Positions 1-7,061 of a stretch of 17,642 nucleotides of DNA are shown piece after piece. The position numbers and the translations under genes are program-made. The stretch lies in assembly GCA_003489165.1 (NCBI GenBank), contig DNJG01000093.1, positions 1 to 17,642 of the forward strand. The letters run 5' to 3'. Below the pieces are notes generated by a model. That model was not told the origin of the DNA, searched no databases, and saw only the letters and a list, made by a program, of their open reading frames with translations. Each line of letters begins with the position of its first letter. The stretch's first letter is position 1. Source of the DNA: Nitrospinota bacterium (lineage in GTDB: Bacteria > Nitrospinota > Nitrospinia > UBA9942).

Positions 1-57
1 TGCTAATAAAATAAAACTAAAAATAAAACTTTTTATTCCCAAACCATTTCGTTTCAT
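1..57 (-). CDS. N-terminus of a secreted protein, cut by the left edge
   Basis: Only the first 19 codons are present, running off the left edge. They read MKRNGLGIKSFIFSFILLA, a basic start followed by a hydrophobic core as in a Sec signal peptide. A strong ribosome binding site (GGGAGGGG on the minus strand, plus positions 63-70) stands at normal distance before the ATG. The gene lies in the same direction as the cytochrome c gene upstream and is probably the next member of that operon. The mature protein is not visible, so no function can be given; a periplasmic or outer-membrane partner of the redox complex would fit the position. Confidence 0.7.
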   Translation of the reverse strand, partial: MKRNGLGIKSFIFSFILLA

Positions 58-122
58 TTTATCCCCTCCCTTTTTTCCGTTAAATCGGATTTCGGATTAC
101 TCCTAATACACCTAATTATCAT
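54..122 (-). CDS. possible 22-codon leader ORF coupled to the next gene
   Basis: On the minus strand an AGGAGG ribosome binding site five bases before an ATG opens a 22-residue frame, MIIRCIRSNPKSDLTEKREG and two more residues. Its TGA overlaps the ATG of the following secreted-protein gene as ATGA. The peptide is basic and not hydrophobic and I do not recognise it. The excellent ribosome binding site and the ATGA junction suggest translation and coupling, but the frame is short and could be chance. Confidence 0.35.
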   Translation of the reverse strand: MIIRCIRSNPKSDLTEKREGIK

Positions 123-150
123 CTTCACCTCCTTTCCTTTTTAGGCTTGC

Positions 151-204
151 CAGATATATCTGATGAGTTTTAAAGTTTTGCCCTCTCCTTTCCAAGGGGG
201 CAAA
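151..204. other. palindrome and small hairpin after the cytochrome c gene
   Basis: A perfect 12-base palindrome, CAGATATATCTG, lies at 151-162. A hairpin with a 7-base stem (TTTGCCC at 177-183, GGGCAAA at 198-204) follows the cytochrome c stop on the minus strand. No run of U follows the hairpin, so it looks more like an intercistronic structure than a terminator. Confidence 0.3.
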
Positions 205-209
205 TTAAA

Positions 210-1409
210 TTACTCAGTTATTATCGGAACTACAGGCTGATTAATTGCAACAGAAGGAATCCCCTCCCCCTTTTTATGAGCCTCTGCCTTACCTCCATGG
301 TGGAACATATTGATATAGGCTATAACCTTCCATATATCTTCATTTGAAAGATACTCTTTCCATGCAGCCATTGGCGTATCGGGTCTCCCTTCAGAAACAA
401 CCTTGAAGAGGTCTGCATCGGAGAGTTTACTCATTCTCACCGCATCTCTTAAGTTTGCCGCCTCTGTCATCAGGGGTATCCCATCTTTACCATGACATCC
501 ACTGCATGCCACATCAGGATTCTTTATTCCCTCAAAGATATCTTTTCCATCTCTTAATATCTTTGGGTCAGTCCACCAGCCATCAGGCATCATTTCTGTT
601 GTTATTCTCACCTTTCCTATATTTTCCAGATACCTTACCATCGCCTCAAGATAATTCTTCTCTATCTGGTCACCATAATAATCAGGCATCGTCTTTAATT
701 CCTTTTCGTACCCCTTTGTAGTCTCTTTCCTCGGCTCCACTATTGATACCCTTATCTTATTTCTATCTCCTATATCCACAGCGGCAAGGGCAGGCCCCCT
801 CTTTGGTATTCCTCCAGGTTCTATGTCATGACAGTTAAAGCATTCATTATTTTTAAAGACCTCGGCGCCTACTGAAATGATTGTTTCTTCATCTGCCTCC
901 TCTATGAAAAATTTTTTAGGTTTCAGCCTCTCAATCTCGTAGGCGGGGTCAAATTGGGGTAATGCCCAGCCCATAAATGTATAACCGCCACCCATGATAA
1001 GGAATAAAAAGAGGAGACTATTTACCGCCCTGATACCTGTCTTCTCCTTGAGGGGTTTAAGGTCAATAAGAGCCAGAAAAAGGACAGCAAGAAGGGTATA
1101 TATAAGTATGGTTATCGTAAACATTGCAGGAAATTTGTAATATGCAGTATAAAGCCATAGGATTCCCAGAAAAATTATTCCGTAAATAAGGGTCAGGATA
1201 AGGTTTTTGAAAATTCTCTTCCCCTGCCAGCTCTCTATAGGAAAGATATCAATCAGAAATAATATAAGGAATCCCCCTGTTGTAAACACAGTAAATGCTA
1301 CCTTAAAGACTACAGGCAGAAGATACAGAAAGGAGTTAATAATCCATATCAGGAGATTAAAAACAATCAGGCTTATCAATTTTGGTCTTATCCTTTTCCA
1401 GAGCTCCAT
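210..1409 (-). CDS. membrane-anchored diheme cytochrome c
   Basis: The protein has 399 residues. The first ~150 form about five hydrophobic membrane segments, and the rest is a soluble region with two heme c sites, CFNCH (C190, C193, H194) and CSGCH (C302, C305, H306). Candidate axial methionines follow each, in KTMPDY and in DTPMAAW. The C-terminal half resembles two mono-heme cytochrome c domains in tandem, expected on the outer face of the inner membrane. It starts three bases after the CydA-like stop, with AAGGGG as ribosome binding site, so the two are surely cotranscribed and probably form one complex. Likely role, by inference: electron carrier between the CydA-like membrane protein and the Fe-S subunit of the molybdoenzyme. 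Confidence 0.88.
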   Translation of the reverse strand: MELWKRIRPKLISLIVFNLLIWIINSFLYLLPVVFKVAFTVFTTGGFLILFLIDIFPIESWQGKRIFKNLILTLIYGIIFLGILWLYTAYYKFPAMFTITILIYTLLAVLFLALIDLKPLKEKTGIRAVNSLLFLFLIMGGGYTFMGWALPQFDPAYEIERLKPKKFFIEEADEETIISVGAEVFKNNECFNCHDIEPGGIPKRGPALAAVDIGDRNKIRVSIVEPRKETTKGYEKELKTMPDYYGDQIEKNYLEAMVRYLENIGKVRITTEMMPDGWWTDPKILRDGKDIFEGIKNPDVACSGCHGKDGIPLMTEAANLRDAVRMSKLSDADLFKVVSEGRPDTPMAAWKEYLSNEDIWKVIAYINMFHHGGKAEAHKKGEGIPSVAINQPVVPIITE

Positions 1410-1412
1410 ATA

Positions 1413-2930
1413 TTACCCCTTCTCTTTACCGAACCTTAATCCCAGCCAAACTATAAATACGAAGAGTAAGAAAAAACCAATGGTTATGGTTGTAGTTAAA
1501 GATGAGGCATATGCGAGTGAGGGTGTATAAGCCTCCATCGTAGTATCTTTTAATAGGAGATAGACATGGTAATCCTTCCTAACCAGCGCCCTTACAGCCC
1601 CCATAAGATTCATAAGCCATATATCACTGAAGCCAAGGAATATAAGAACATACTGAGCCCTGAAATCTACCTTCCCCCATTCTATCCTCCCCCTTTTTAT
1701 TGCCCTTCTATAGATGATATAGTTTAGTAGTGTTACTAAAACAAGAAGCACAGCAGCAGTATTCTTTGCCTTCATGAGGGCAAGGAATCCCAGATGAGAA
1801 GGCAGCTCTGTGGTTTTAAAAAATTCTCCCTTTGTCATCCCTTCATACATCCATTCCTCTGGAACCATAGTGGCAAAGTAGTGTCTTGGTATAAACCAGA
1901 TACATGCAGAAAAAAATACCACTATAAATCCAAATCTTACAATAGGGGCATACCCCGCCACACCCTCTATCCTCTTCATGCTGAGATAGATGTAGTAATT
2001 ACTTGCCAGAAACATGAGCCCTACAATAATTGCCTGTGCCTCAAAATACATGGATAATCTATCTGACATCATGTATGTCCCAAGTTCAGCAGCATATCTG
2101 TAAAATTCCTTCGCATATATATATCCCATAATAGGAAGGACAAGCATTGCACCAACTCCGATGGTATTTCCAATGTAACCCATCCAATCGTAGTAAGCCC
2201 TGTCATCTTTATTGTCTGACCACACATAGAGAAATGCACCCATCATGCCTACCATATATCCCCCATATGTCAGATTTCCTACCACTCTGTGGATATTCAG
2301 TGGCATCCATGTGTAATTGTAGACATTCTCCCATAATGTGGGATTTATGAGATGCCTCGGCGGTGTATTCATATAAGAGGCTATTGCATCCATATTGAAT
2401 AGGGTAAGGATTCCAACTATATTAAGAAAAATCCCTATGGATAAATGGATACCCTTCCTCTCTTTAAGGGGCTCCCAACTAAAGTAATATAGATACATAA
2501 GGATTGTCTCAATGATAACCAGTCCAGGATAAAATAGAGTCCAGAGAGGGGCAAATTGGTTTATGATGTGATATGAAAAATCAGGATACAAACCAAAAAG
2601 CAAAAATGCAAAGGTCCCGCCTGTAAGGGCAGTAATGCTATATGCTATTGCCATTACCCTCGCTATATCCTTTGCCAGCCTCTCATACCGATAATCCCCC
2701 TTCCTCATATATAGATACTCTGCAATCACAACAAAGAGTGGGACACCTAATATAAAAGAGGCAAAGAGGATGTGAAACTGGGCTATAATCCAGATAGCTG
2801 TCCTGTTTCCAAAGAGTGGAAAATGTAACGGCTCAAGTCCCTGGGCATTGACAGCAGCAGGCAGTAAGCAGCAGGCAGTAAGCAGTAGGCAGTAAAAAAT
2901 CTTGAATCTTGAATTTATCATTTTTACCAT
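1413..2930 (-). CDS. CydA-like (cytochrome bd subunit I superfamily) membrane protein
   Basis: This 505-residue polytopic protein aligns by eye with cytochrome bd subunit I. H53 in AQFHILF sits where the first heme-ligand histidine of CydA is found. NIHRVVGNLTYGGYMVG resembles the second heme-histidine helix. The glutamate in IIETILMYLYYFSW matches E. coli E107. The position matching E99 appears to be F, and I cannot find the GRQPW motif near the C-terminus. No subunit II gene is nearby. It is therefore probably not an ordinary oxygen reductase but a quinone-interacting or electron-transfer member of the superfamily, working with the downstream cytochrome c and upstream molybdoenzyme. Residues ~5-29 form a signal-peptide-like extension before the normal CydA start and are encoded by tandem repeats. 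No ribosome binding site is seen; its ATG lies inside the end of a small upstream frame. Confidence 0.85.
   Translation of the reverse strand: MVKMINSRFKIFYCLLLTACCLLPAAVNAQGLEPLHFPLFGNRTAIWIIAQFHILFASFILGVPLFVVIAEYLYMRKGDYRYERLAKDIARVMAIAYSITALTGGTFAFLLFGLYPDFSYHIINQFAPLWTLFYPGLVIIETILMYLYYFSWEPLKERKGIHLSIGIFLNIVGILTLFNMDAIASYMNTPPRHLINPTLWENVYNYTWMPLNIHRVVGNLTYGGYMVGMMGAFLYVWSDNKDDRAYYDWMGYIGNTIGVGAMLVLPIMGYIYAKEFYRYAAELGTYMMSDRLSMYFEAQAIIVGLMFLASNYYIYLSMKRIEGVAGYAPIVRFGFIVVFFSACIWFIPRHYFATMVPEEWMYEGMTKGEFFKTTELPSHLGFLALMKAKNTAAVLLVLVTLLNYIIYRRAIKRGRIEWGKVDFRAQYVLIFLGFSDIWLMNLMGAVRALVRKDYHVYLLLKDTTMEAYTPSLAYASSLTTTITIGFFLLFVFIVWLGLRFGKEKG
2857..2915. repeat. 7-base tandem array inside the CydA-like gene start
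   Basis: Plus-strand units GCAGGCA, GTAAGCA, GCAGGCA, GTAAGCA, GTAGGCA and GTAAAAA are followed without a break in phase by ATCTTGA, ATCTTGA and ATT. On the minus strand they encode residues ~6-25 of the CydA-like protein, including most of its signal-like hydrophobic stretch. Confidence 0.9.
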
Positions 2931-3046
2931 GGTAAGGGAGTGGCGAGTCGCTGATAAAATATCATCTCCTGATTTATATAGGTTATTATAAAGCCCATCC
3001 CCGCCAGCATCAGGAGTATCAGAATTATTAGTTTTAATTTTTCCAT
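2924..3046 (-). CDS. 40-residue single-pass membrane peptide before the CydA-like gene
   Basis: A 40-codon frame starts at ATG 3046 and encodes MEKLKLIILILLMLAGMGFI, then ITYINQEMIFYQRLATPLPW. It has a basic start, one hydrophobic segment of about 19 residues and a polar tail ending in Trp. Its stop overlaps the start of the CydA-like gene by seven bases (ATGGTAA), suggesting translational coupling. No clear ribosome binding site precedes it. Small single-pass subunits such as CydX and CydS accompany cytochrome bd oxidases, so an analogous small subunit is plausible, although I see no sequence match to CydX. It could also be a chance frame in an otherwise repeat-filled gap. Confidence 0.5.
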   Translation of the reverse strand: MEKLKLIILILLMLAGMGFIITYINQEMIFYQRLATPLPW

Positions 3047-3072
3047 ATTTTTAATGAAATTATAAAATTCTG

Positions 3073-3190
3073 GAACACGAATTTCACGAATATACGAATG
3101 GCACGAATAAAAACTAAAATTGAAAGTAAAAATGTTTTCTATAATTAGCAGTTATTCGTGTAATTTGTCCCATTCGTGTTATTCGTGTTC
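3073..3190. repeat. inverted pair of short tandem arrays (period about 9)
   Basis: The left arm (3073-3109) repeats CACGAAT-like units every 8-9 bases. The right arm (3153-3190) repeats ATTCGTG-like units every 9 bases and is an imperfect reverse complement of the left. About 43 AT-rich bases separate them. It fills the gap between the Fe-S subunit gene and the small membrane ORF and could fold as a long hairpin in RNA. Confidence 0.85.
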
Positions 3191-3206
3191 AAGTCTTTGT
3201 TCTTCT

Positions 3207-4199
3207 TTAAATTCTGAACATATCGCTGTGTTTATATGCTATCAAAATATCTACCAGTTCAGATTTTTCACCCTTTGCCTTTTTATCCATCTCTTCTTTT
3301 AAAACTTTAAGGACATTCTCAACTTCAGTTCCAAAGAGTTTCTTTAAGAATTCCACCGGTATCCTCGGCTCATCTGTAATCTCACCCTTATCATTAAATT
3401 TTGGCGGACTCAAAGGCGGCACATAATAGACATTGGGGAGTGTCCCAAAATCAGGTCGCAAGGGAATGGCAACTTTCCATTTTTTTACCAGTTTATAGAC
3501 ATGACTATTTTCATCATCAAGATAACCCACATGCCTTATTCTCCCAACGCACTGCTTAGCACAGGCTGGGGGAAGACCTTTTTCTATCCTCGGAAAACAA
3601 AATATACATTTTTCTGACTGGCCTGCAATACCCTTTTCAGGTTTTGCCCTACTATGATTGAAATATACCTTTTTGTATGGACATGCTGAGATACAATCCC
3701 TTACACCCTTGCACCTCTTCAAATCCACAAGGACAATCCCATCCTCTTTCCTCTTATGAATTGCCTTATTAGGACAGGCAGCGAGGCATGCTGGATTAGT
3801 GCAGTGATTACATATCCTTGGCAGGTAGAAAAAATAGGAGTTTGGATACTCCCCTTCTCCTTCGTCTTCATCCCAGTTGGCACTCCAAGATGGCTCTACA
3901 TCAGGTTTTAAGGTTTTTGCATCTCCATTCAAGACCTCCTTATAGTTATATTCCCATGGAATGCCATAATCCTCAGGGATACGGGGGAGTCCCCCCTTTT
4001 TTAGATTCCCCTTATCATCCCACCCCGCCTCATAGTCCATATATCCCTTTGGATACCCTTTACCAGGCTGTGTCTCTACATTGTTCCAATACATATATTC
4101 CCTTCCAAATCTGTTAGTCCATTGGGTTTTGCAGGCAGCAGTACATGTCTGACACCCGAGGCACTTATTCAAATCCATAACCATTGCAAGTTGTCTCAT
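3207..4199 (-). CDS. four-cluster Fe-S (beta) subunit of type II DMSO reductase-family enzyme
   Basis: The protein has 330 residues and fifteen cluster-binding cysteines in four groups: CLGCQTCTAAC (C13, 16, 19, 23); CNHCTNPACLAAC (C130, 133, 138, 142); CKGVRDCISAC (C163, 169, 173); and C198, 201, 213, 217. V166 replaces the cysteine expected in the third group, where NarH has Trp. That pattern is typical of type II beta subunits and implies three 4Fe-4S clusters and one 3Fe-4S cluster. It carries electrons between the catalytic subunit and a heme partner. It has no signal peptide and would be exported bound to the Tat-bearing alpha subunit. Its ATG overlaps the alpha stop (ATGA), so the two are coupled. 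The C-terminal ~50 residues are charged and helical. Confidence 0.93.
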   Translation of the reverse strand: MRQLAMVMDLNKCLGCQTCTAACKTQWTNRFGREYMYWNNVETQPGKGYPKGYMDYEAGWDDKGNLKKGGLPRIPEDYGIPWEYNYKEVLNGDAKTLKPDVEPSWSANWDEDEGEGEYPNSYFFYLPRICNHCTNPACLAACPNKAIHKRKEDGIVLVDLKRCKGVRDCISACPYKKVYFNHSRAKPEKGIAGQSEKCIFCFPRIEKGLPPACAKQCVGRIRHVGYLDDENSHVYKLVKKWKVAIPLRPDFGTLPNVYYVPPLSPPKFNDKGEITDEPRIPVEFLKKLFGTEVENVLKVLKEEMDKKAKGEKSELVDILIAYKHSDMFRI

Positions 4200-6943
4200 A
4201 CCTTCTCCACATCAACTGATGCCTCACTTGTAATCTGATTTCCATCCCAAAATGGGTTAAAACTCATATGTCCATAATTCCCCACAATCTCAAGGGGAGT
4301 TATAATTCCAGGGACGACATTGTTATATCCCTTCCCTTCTTCAAACTGAAGGTTCTCCCATGCGTGGTCTATTAATATAGTATCAGGAGGTGTCCCGGGA
4401 TGGAGTTTTGCCATTACATACATCTCTCCCACATCATTGAATACTCTTACCCTATCCCCATCTTTTATTCCCCTCACCGCAGCAGTTTTAGGATTTATAT
4501 AAATTGCTGGTTCCCCCCTCTGAAGCCTTAAGTGGTATTTATTCATCCTCCATGTGGTATGAATGCCATAGCGGGTATGAGGGTCATAATAGGCAAAGGG
4601 ATATTTCTTTGGTCTTATAGGTTCCCTCGCAGTGGGTGTGGCAAATCCCAATTTCAAATAAAAATCCTTATCTACATAAAACTGCTGCCTCCCTGATGTT
4701 GTAAAATATGGTTGTTTGAGCTGCACCTGAAACTCAAAGGGATAGAATGGTCTGTCAGGGTATAGGGGGCTTGTCTGACCAGCAGCCCTCCCAGGGACTA
4801 TAAATCCGACCTCTTTTACCTCCTCAAGGGTCTTCCCTTGTAAGGCAGGCATCCTTGCCATTACCCACTCAAGCACCCCCTTGAAGTCTGTTATTTCTTT
4901 ATCACCTACTGTTATAAACTCTTCATAAATGGTATCAAGATTCCTCGTGGTCTTAAGTTGCTGGTCCTCTATCTTTCCTATCCCTCTCCTTTTTGCTACC
5001 TCCTCAATCTTTTTGCACAGGAGCATACATATCTCCCACTCTGATTTTACACTCCCCGGCATTTTAAGACCTGAAGGCGGTATCATCATATTTGCAAATC
5101 TCCCATAACCGGGGTCAAACCTTACCTCATAACTTTCATAGTTTGTTACAGAGGGGAGGATTATATCTGCAAGGTAGGCTGAAGAATCCATACGGTAGTT
5201 CACATTTACATACAATTCCACAGAGTTGAGAATTGCCTTTTCAGTCTGTTTCTGTGCAGAGTTGCGGGAAAAGCGATTATCGTGAAAGAGAAACATAAGT
5301 TTTGACTTACCAAAGTAAGAAAACCCTTCATTTTTAATTGCATTATCTATCTGTTTTAATATCCCTCCCTTATCAATCCTTGCCTTTCTCTTTAAGTCCT
5401 CATCATTATAATGTGATAGGAAGCTCCTCCACATCTCACCATCCATCCATTCCCCAAGGAAACCAGAGCCAAAACGTGCTGGCTTTGGAGAGGATAGGGC
5501 TCCAAGCTCACCGAGTCCCCACTCATTGTCTATATCCAGTCCTCCCCTCCTGCCTCCATGCCCAGTTAATGCCAGCATTAATGCTGCACCCCAGCATGTG
5601 AGGACACCCCAGAAGTATTTATGCACCCGATACCCCTGCATTATTATTGCCTTATTTGCTTTTGCAAATCTCCTCGCCTCATCATAAACTATGCTTGGGT
5701 GTATCCCTGTAAATTCTTTAGTATCTTCAGGAGAAAATTTATCTGTCTCTTTTTTTATGAGCTCAAAGACGGTAGTAACCTCTATATCCTGCCCATTACT
5801 ATCTTTAATCTTAAAAATCCCCTCAAGGGAAGGTCTTGCATCTCCCATGTCAAGTGTTAACTCGCTGCTGCCAACACTCCCCCTAACCTTTGCAGCAGCC
5901 CCTTTCTTTTCATCATAAAAATAAAAGTTATTCTCTTCCCCACCCTTTATTAAATCTGATTCCCTTAAGAATCTGCCATCTTTTACTTTTACTAAAAATG
6001 GGAGATTGGTCTGTTCTTTTATAAACTCACTGTCATAAAGCCCTTCCTTTATAATCACATGAATCATAGACATAACAAGAAAACTATCTGTGCCTGGATT
6101 TATCGGTATCCACAGACTGCTCTGTCTTGCAGTTGGATTATAATCAGGTGATATGGAGACAACCCTTGCACCTCTATACTTTCCCTCCCATATATAATGG
6201 GCATCAGGTATTCTGGTGACAGTAGGATTTATACCCCATATTAATAGATAATCTGTCTCATACCATGCCTCCGAGCTGCAGCCCACTGTAGAGATGCCAT
6301 AGGCAACAGTTGCGCCGGGGAACATATCTCCAACAGCACTTGCTACATTGAATCTGACAGCACCAAGCAGAGAGCCAAAACGGAGTGCAGCAGACCTTCG
6401 CACAGGTGAGAGTATGCCGGTGCCGGCATAGACCATCATCTTGTCAAATTCACCTTTGCTGCCTATATCTACTACCTTTTCAGCTATCTCCTGTAGAGCT
6501 TCATCCCAGCTTATCCTCTTCCATTTTCCTTCACCCCTATTACCCGCCCTCTTCATTGGGAATAAGAGTCTGTCCTTCTCGTATAAGGATTGAGAGTGGA
6601 GGGCACCCTTATTGCACCCCCTCGGGTTTGCATCGGGTATATCAGGGGCTATCTGGGGATAACCTCCTACCTGCTCCTCCCTCACAATACGCCCATCCTT
6701 TTCAAAGGTCTGCCATGCACAGTTCCCCTTACAATTGACACAGTGAGGTGAGTATCCTGTGCTCGTCCCCCTTGTTATATCAAACTCATTTCTATAAAGA
6801 TTGAGGGTAGAACTGCTTACCCTCCTCAGTTCAGGAGGGACATATCCCCCTTCTTCTGATTTTGTAAGGCAGGCAGGATAAAGGAGGAGAGTAGCCCCTC
6901 CTATCGCACCTTTCTTAATAAATTCCCTTCTATTTATGTCCAT
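4196..6943 (-). CDS. type II DMSO reductase-family molybdoenzyme, catalytic subunit
   Basis: The protein has 915 residues, close to the selenate, chlorate and dimethylsulfide enzymes (about 910-930) and shorter than NarG or NxrA. A Tat signal with RREFIKK begins at R5, followed by a hydrophobic run ending YPAC (C25), so a lipidated form cannot be excluded. The FS0 iron-sulfur site is H67-x3-C71-x3-C75-x34-C110, the NarG-type spacing, with an extra cysteine C68 next to the histidine. D206 in VGDMFPG sits where type II enzymes have the molybdenum-ligand aspartate. The C-terminal ~120 residues look like the bis-MGD-binding beta-barrel domain. It should act in the periplasm with the Fe-S subunit. 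The substrate cannot be read from sequence: nitrate or nitrite, selenate, (per)chlorate, DMSO/DMS or a sulfur oxyanion are all open. No NarJ-type chaperone or heme-b gamma gene is nearby. No ribosome binding site is visible; a repeat array begins six bases upstream. Confidence 0.93.
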   Translation of the reverse strand: MDINRREFIKKGAIGGATLLLYPACLTKSEEGGYVPPELRRVSSSTLNLYRNEFDITRGTSTGYSPHCVNCKGNCAWQTFEKDGRIVREEQVGGYPQIAPDIPDANPRGCNKGALHSQSLYEKDRLLFPMKRAGNRGEGKWKRISWDEALQEIAEKVVDIGSKGEFDKMMVYAGTGILSPVRRSAALRFGSLLGAVRFNVASAVGDMFPGATVAYGISTVGCSSEAWYETDYLLIWGINPTVTRIPDAHYIWEGKYRGARVVSISPDYNPTARQSSLWIPINPGTDSFLVMSMIHVIIKEGLYDSEFIKEQTNLPFLVKVKDGRFLRESDLIKGGEENNFYFYDEKKGAAAKVRGSVGSSELTLDMGDARPSLEGIFKIKDSNGQDIEVTTVFELIKKETDKFSPEDTKEFTGIHPSIVYDEARRFAKANKAIIMQGYRVHKYFWGVLTCWGAALMLALTGHGGRRGGLDIDNEWGLGELGALSSPKPARFGSGFLGEWMDGEMWRSFLSHYNDEDLKRKARIDKGGILKQIDNAIKNEGFSYFGKSKLMFLFHDNRFSRNSAQKQTEKAILNSVELYVNVNYRMDSSAYLADIILPSVTNYESYEVRFDPGYGRFANMMIPPSGLKMPGSVKSEWEICMLLCKKIEEVAKRRGIGKIEDQQLKTTRNLDTIYEEFITVGDKEITDFKGVLEWVMARMPALQGKTLEEVKEVGFIVPGRAAGQTSPLYPDRPFYPFEFQVQLKQPYFTTSGRQQFYVDKDFYLKLGFATPTAREPIRPKKYPFAYYDPHTRYGIHTTWRMNKYHLRLQRGEPAIYINPKTAAVRGIKDGDRVRVFNDVGEMYVMAKLHPGTPPDTILIDHAWENLQFEEGKGYNNVVPGIITPLEIVGNYGHMSFNPFWDGNQITSEASVDVEKV

Positions 6944-6949
6944 ATCTTA

Positions 6950-7059
6950 AATCAATAACCAATAATCAAATCTCAAATTCCAATATTCAACAACCAAACC
7001 ATTATTTTGGTAATTGGTCATTGGAGCTTATTTGATTATTGGAATTTGATTATTGATAA
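6950..7059. repeat. inverted pair of 7-base tandem arrays
   Basis: The left arm (6950-6998) reads AATCAAT, AACCAAT, AATCAAA, TCTCAAA, TTCCAAT, ATTCAAC, AACCAAA in register. The right arm (7007-7059) reads TTGGTAA, TTGGTCA, TTGGAGC, TTATTTG, ATTATTG, GAATTTG, ATTATTG. The arms are imperfect reverse complements with only about eight bases between them, so a long hairpin can form between the transporter stop and the molybdoenzyme start. Confidence 0.9.
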
Positions 7060-7061
7060 TT

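Noticed and set aside
455..721. Plus-strand open frames within 455-8187 and similar frames opposite long genes
   Set aside because: They lie antisense to well-supported genes, have no ribosome binding sites or recognisable domains and have low-complexity composition.
1413..2930. Naming the gene cydA, an oxygen-reducing bd oxidase
   Set aside because: No subunit II, no visible GRQPW motif and one altered channel residue; the context is a molybdoenzyme operon.
4196..6943. Calling the molybdoenzyme nitrite oxidoreductase, selenate reductase or perchlorate reductase
   Set aside because: Only family-level motifs (FS0 spacing, Asp ligand, length) are visible; none decides the substrate.
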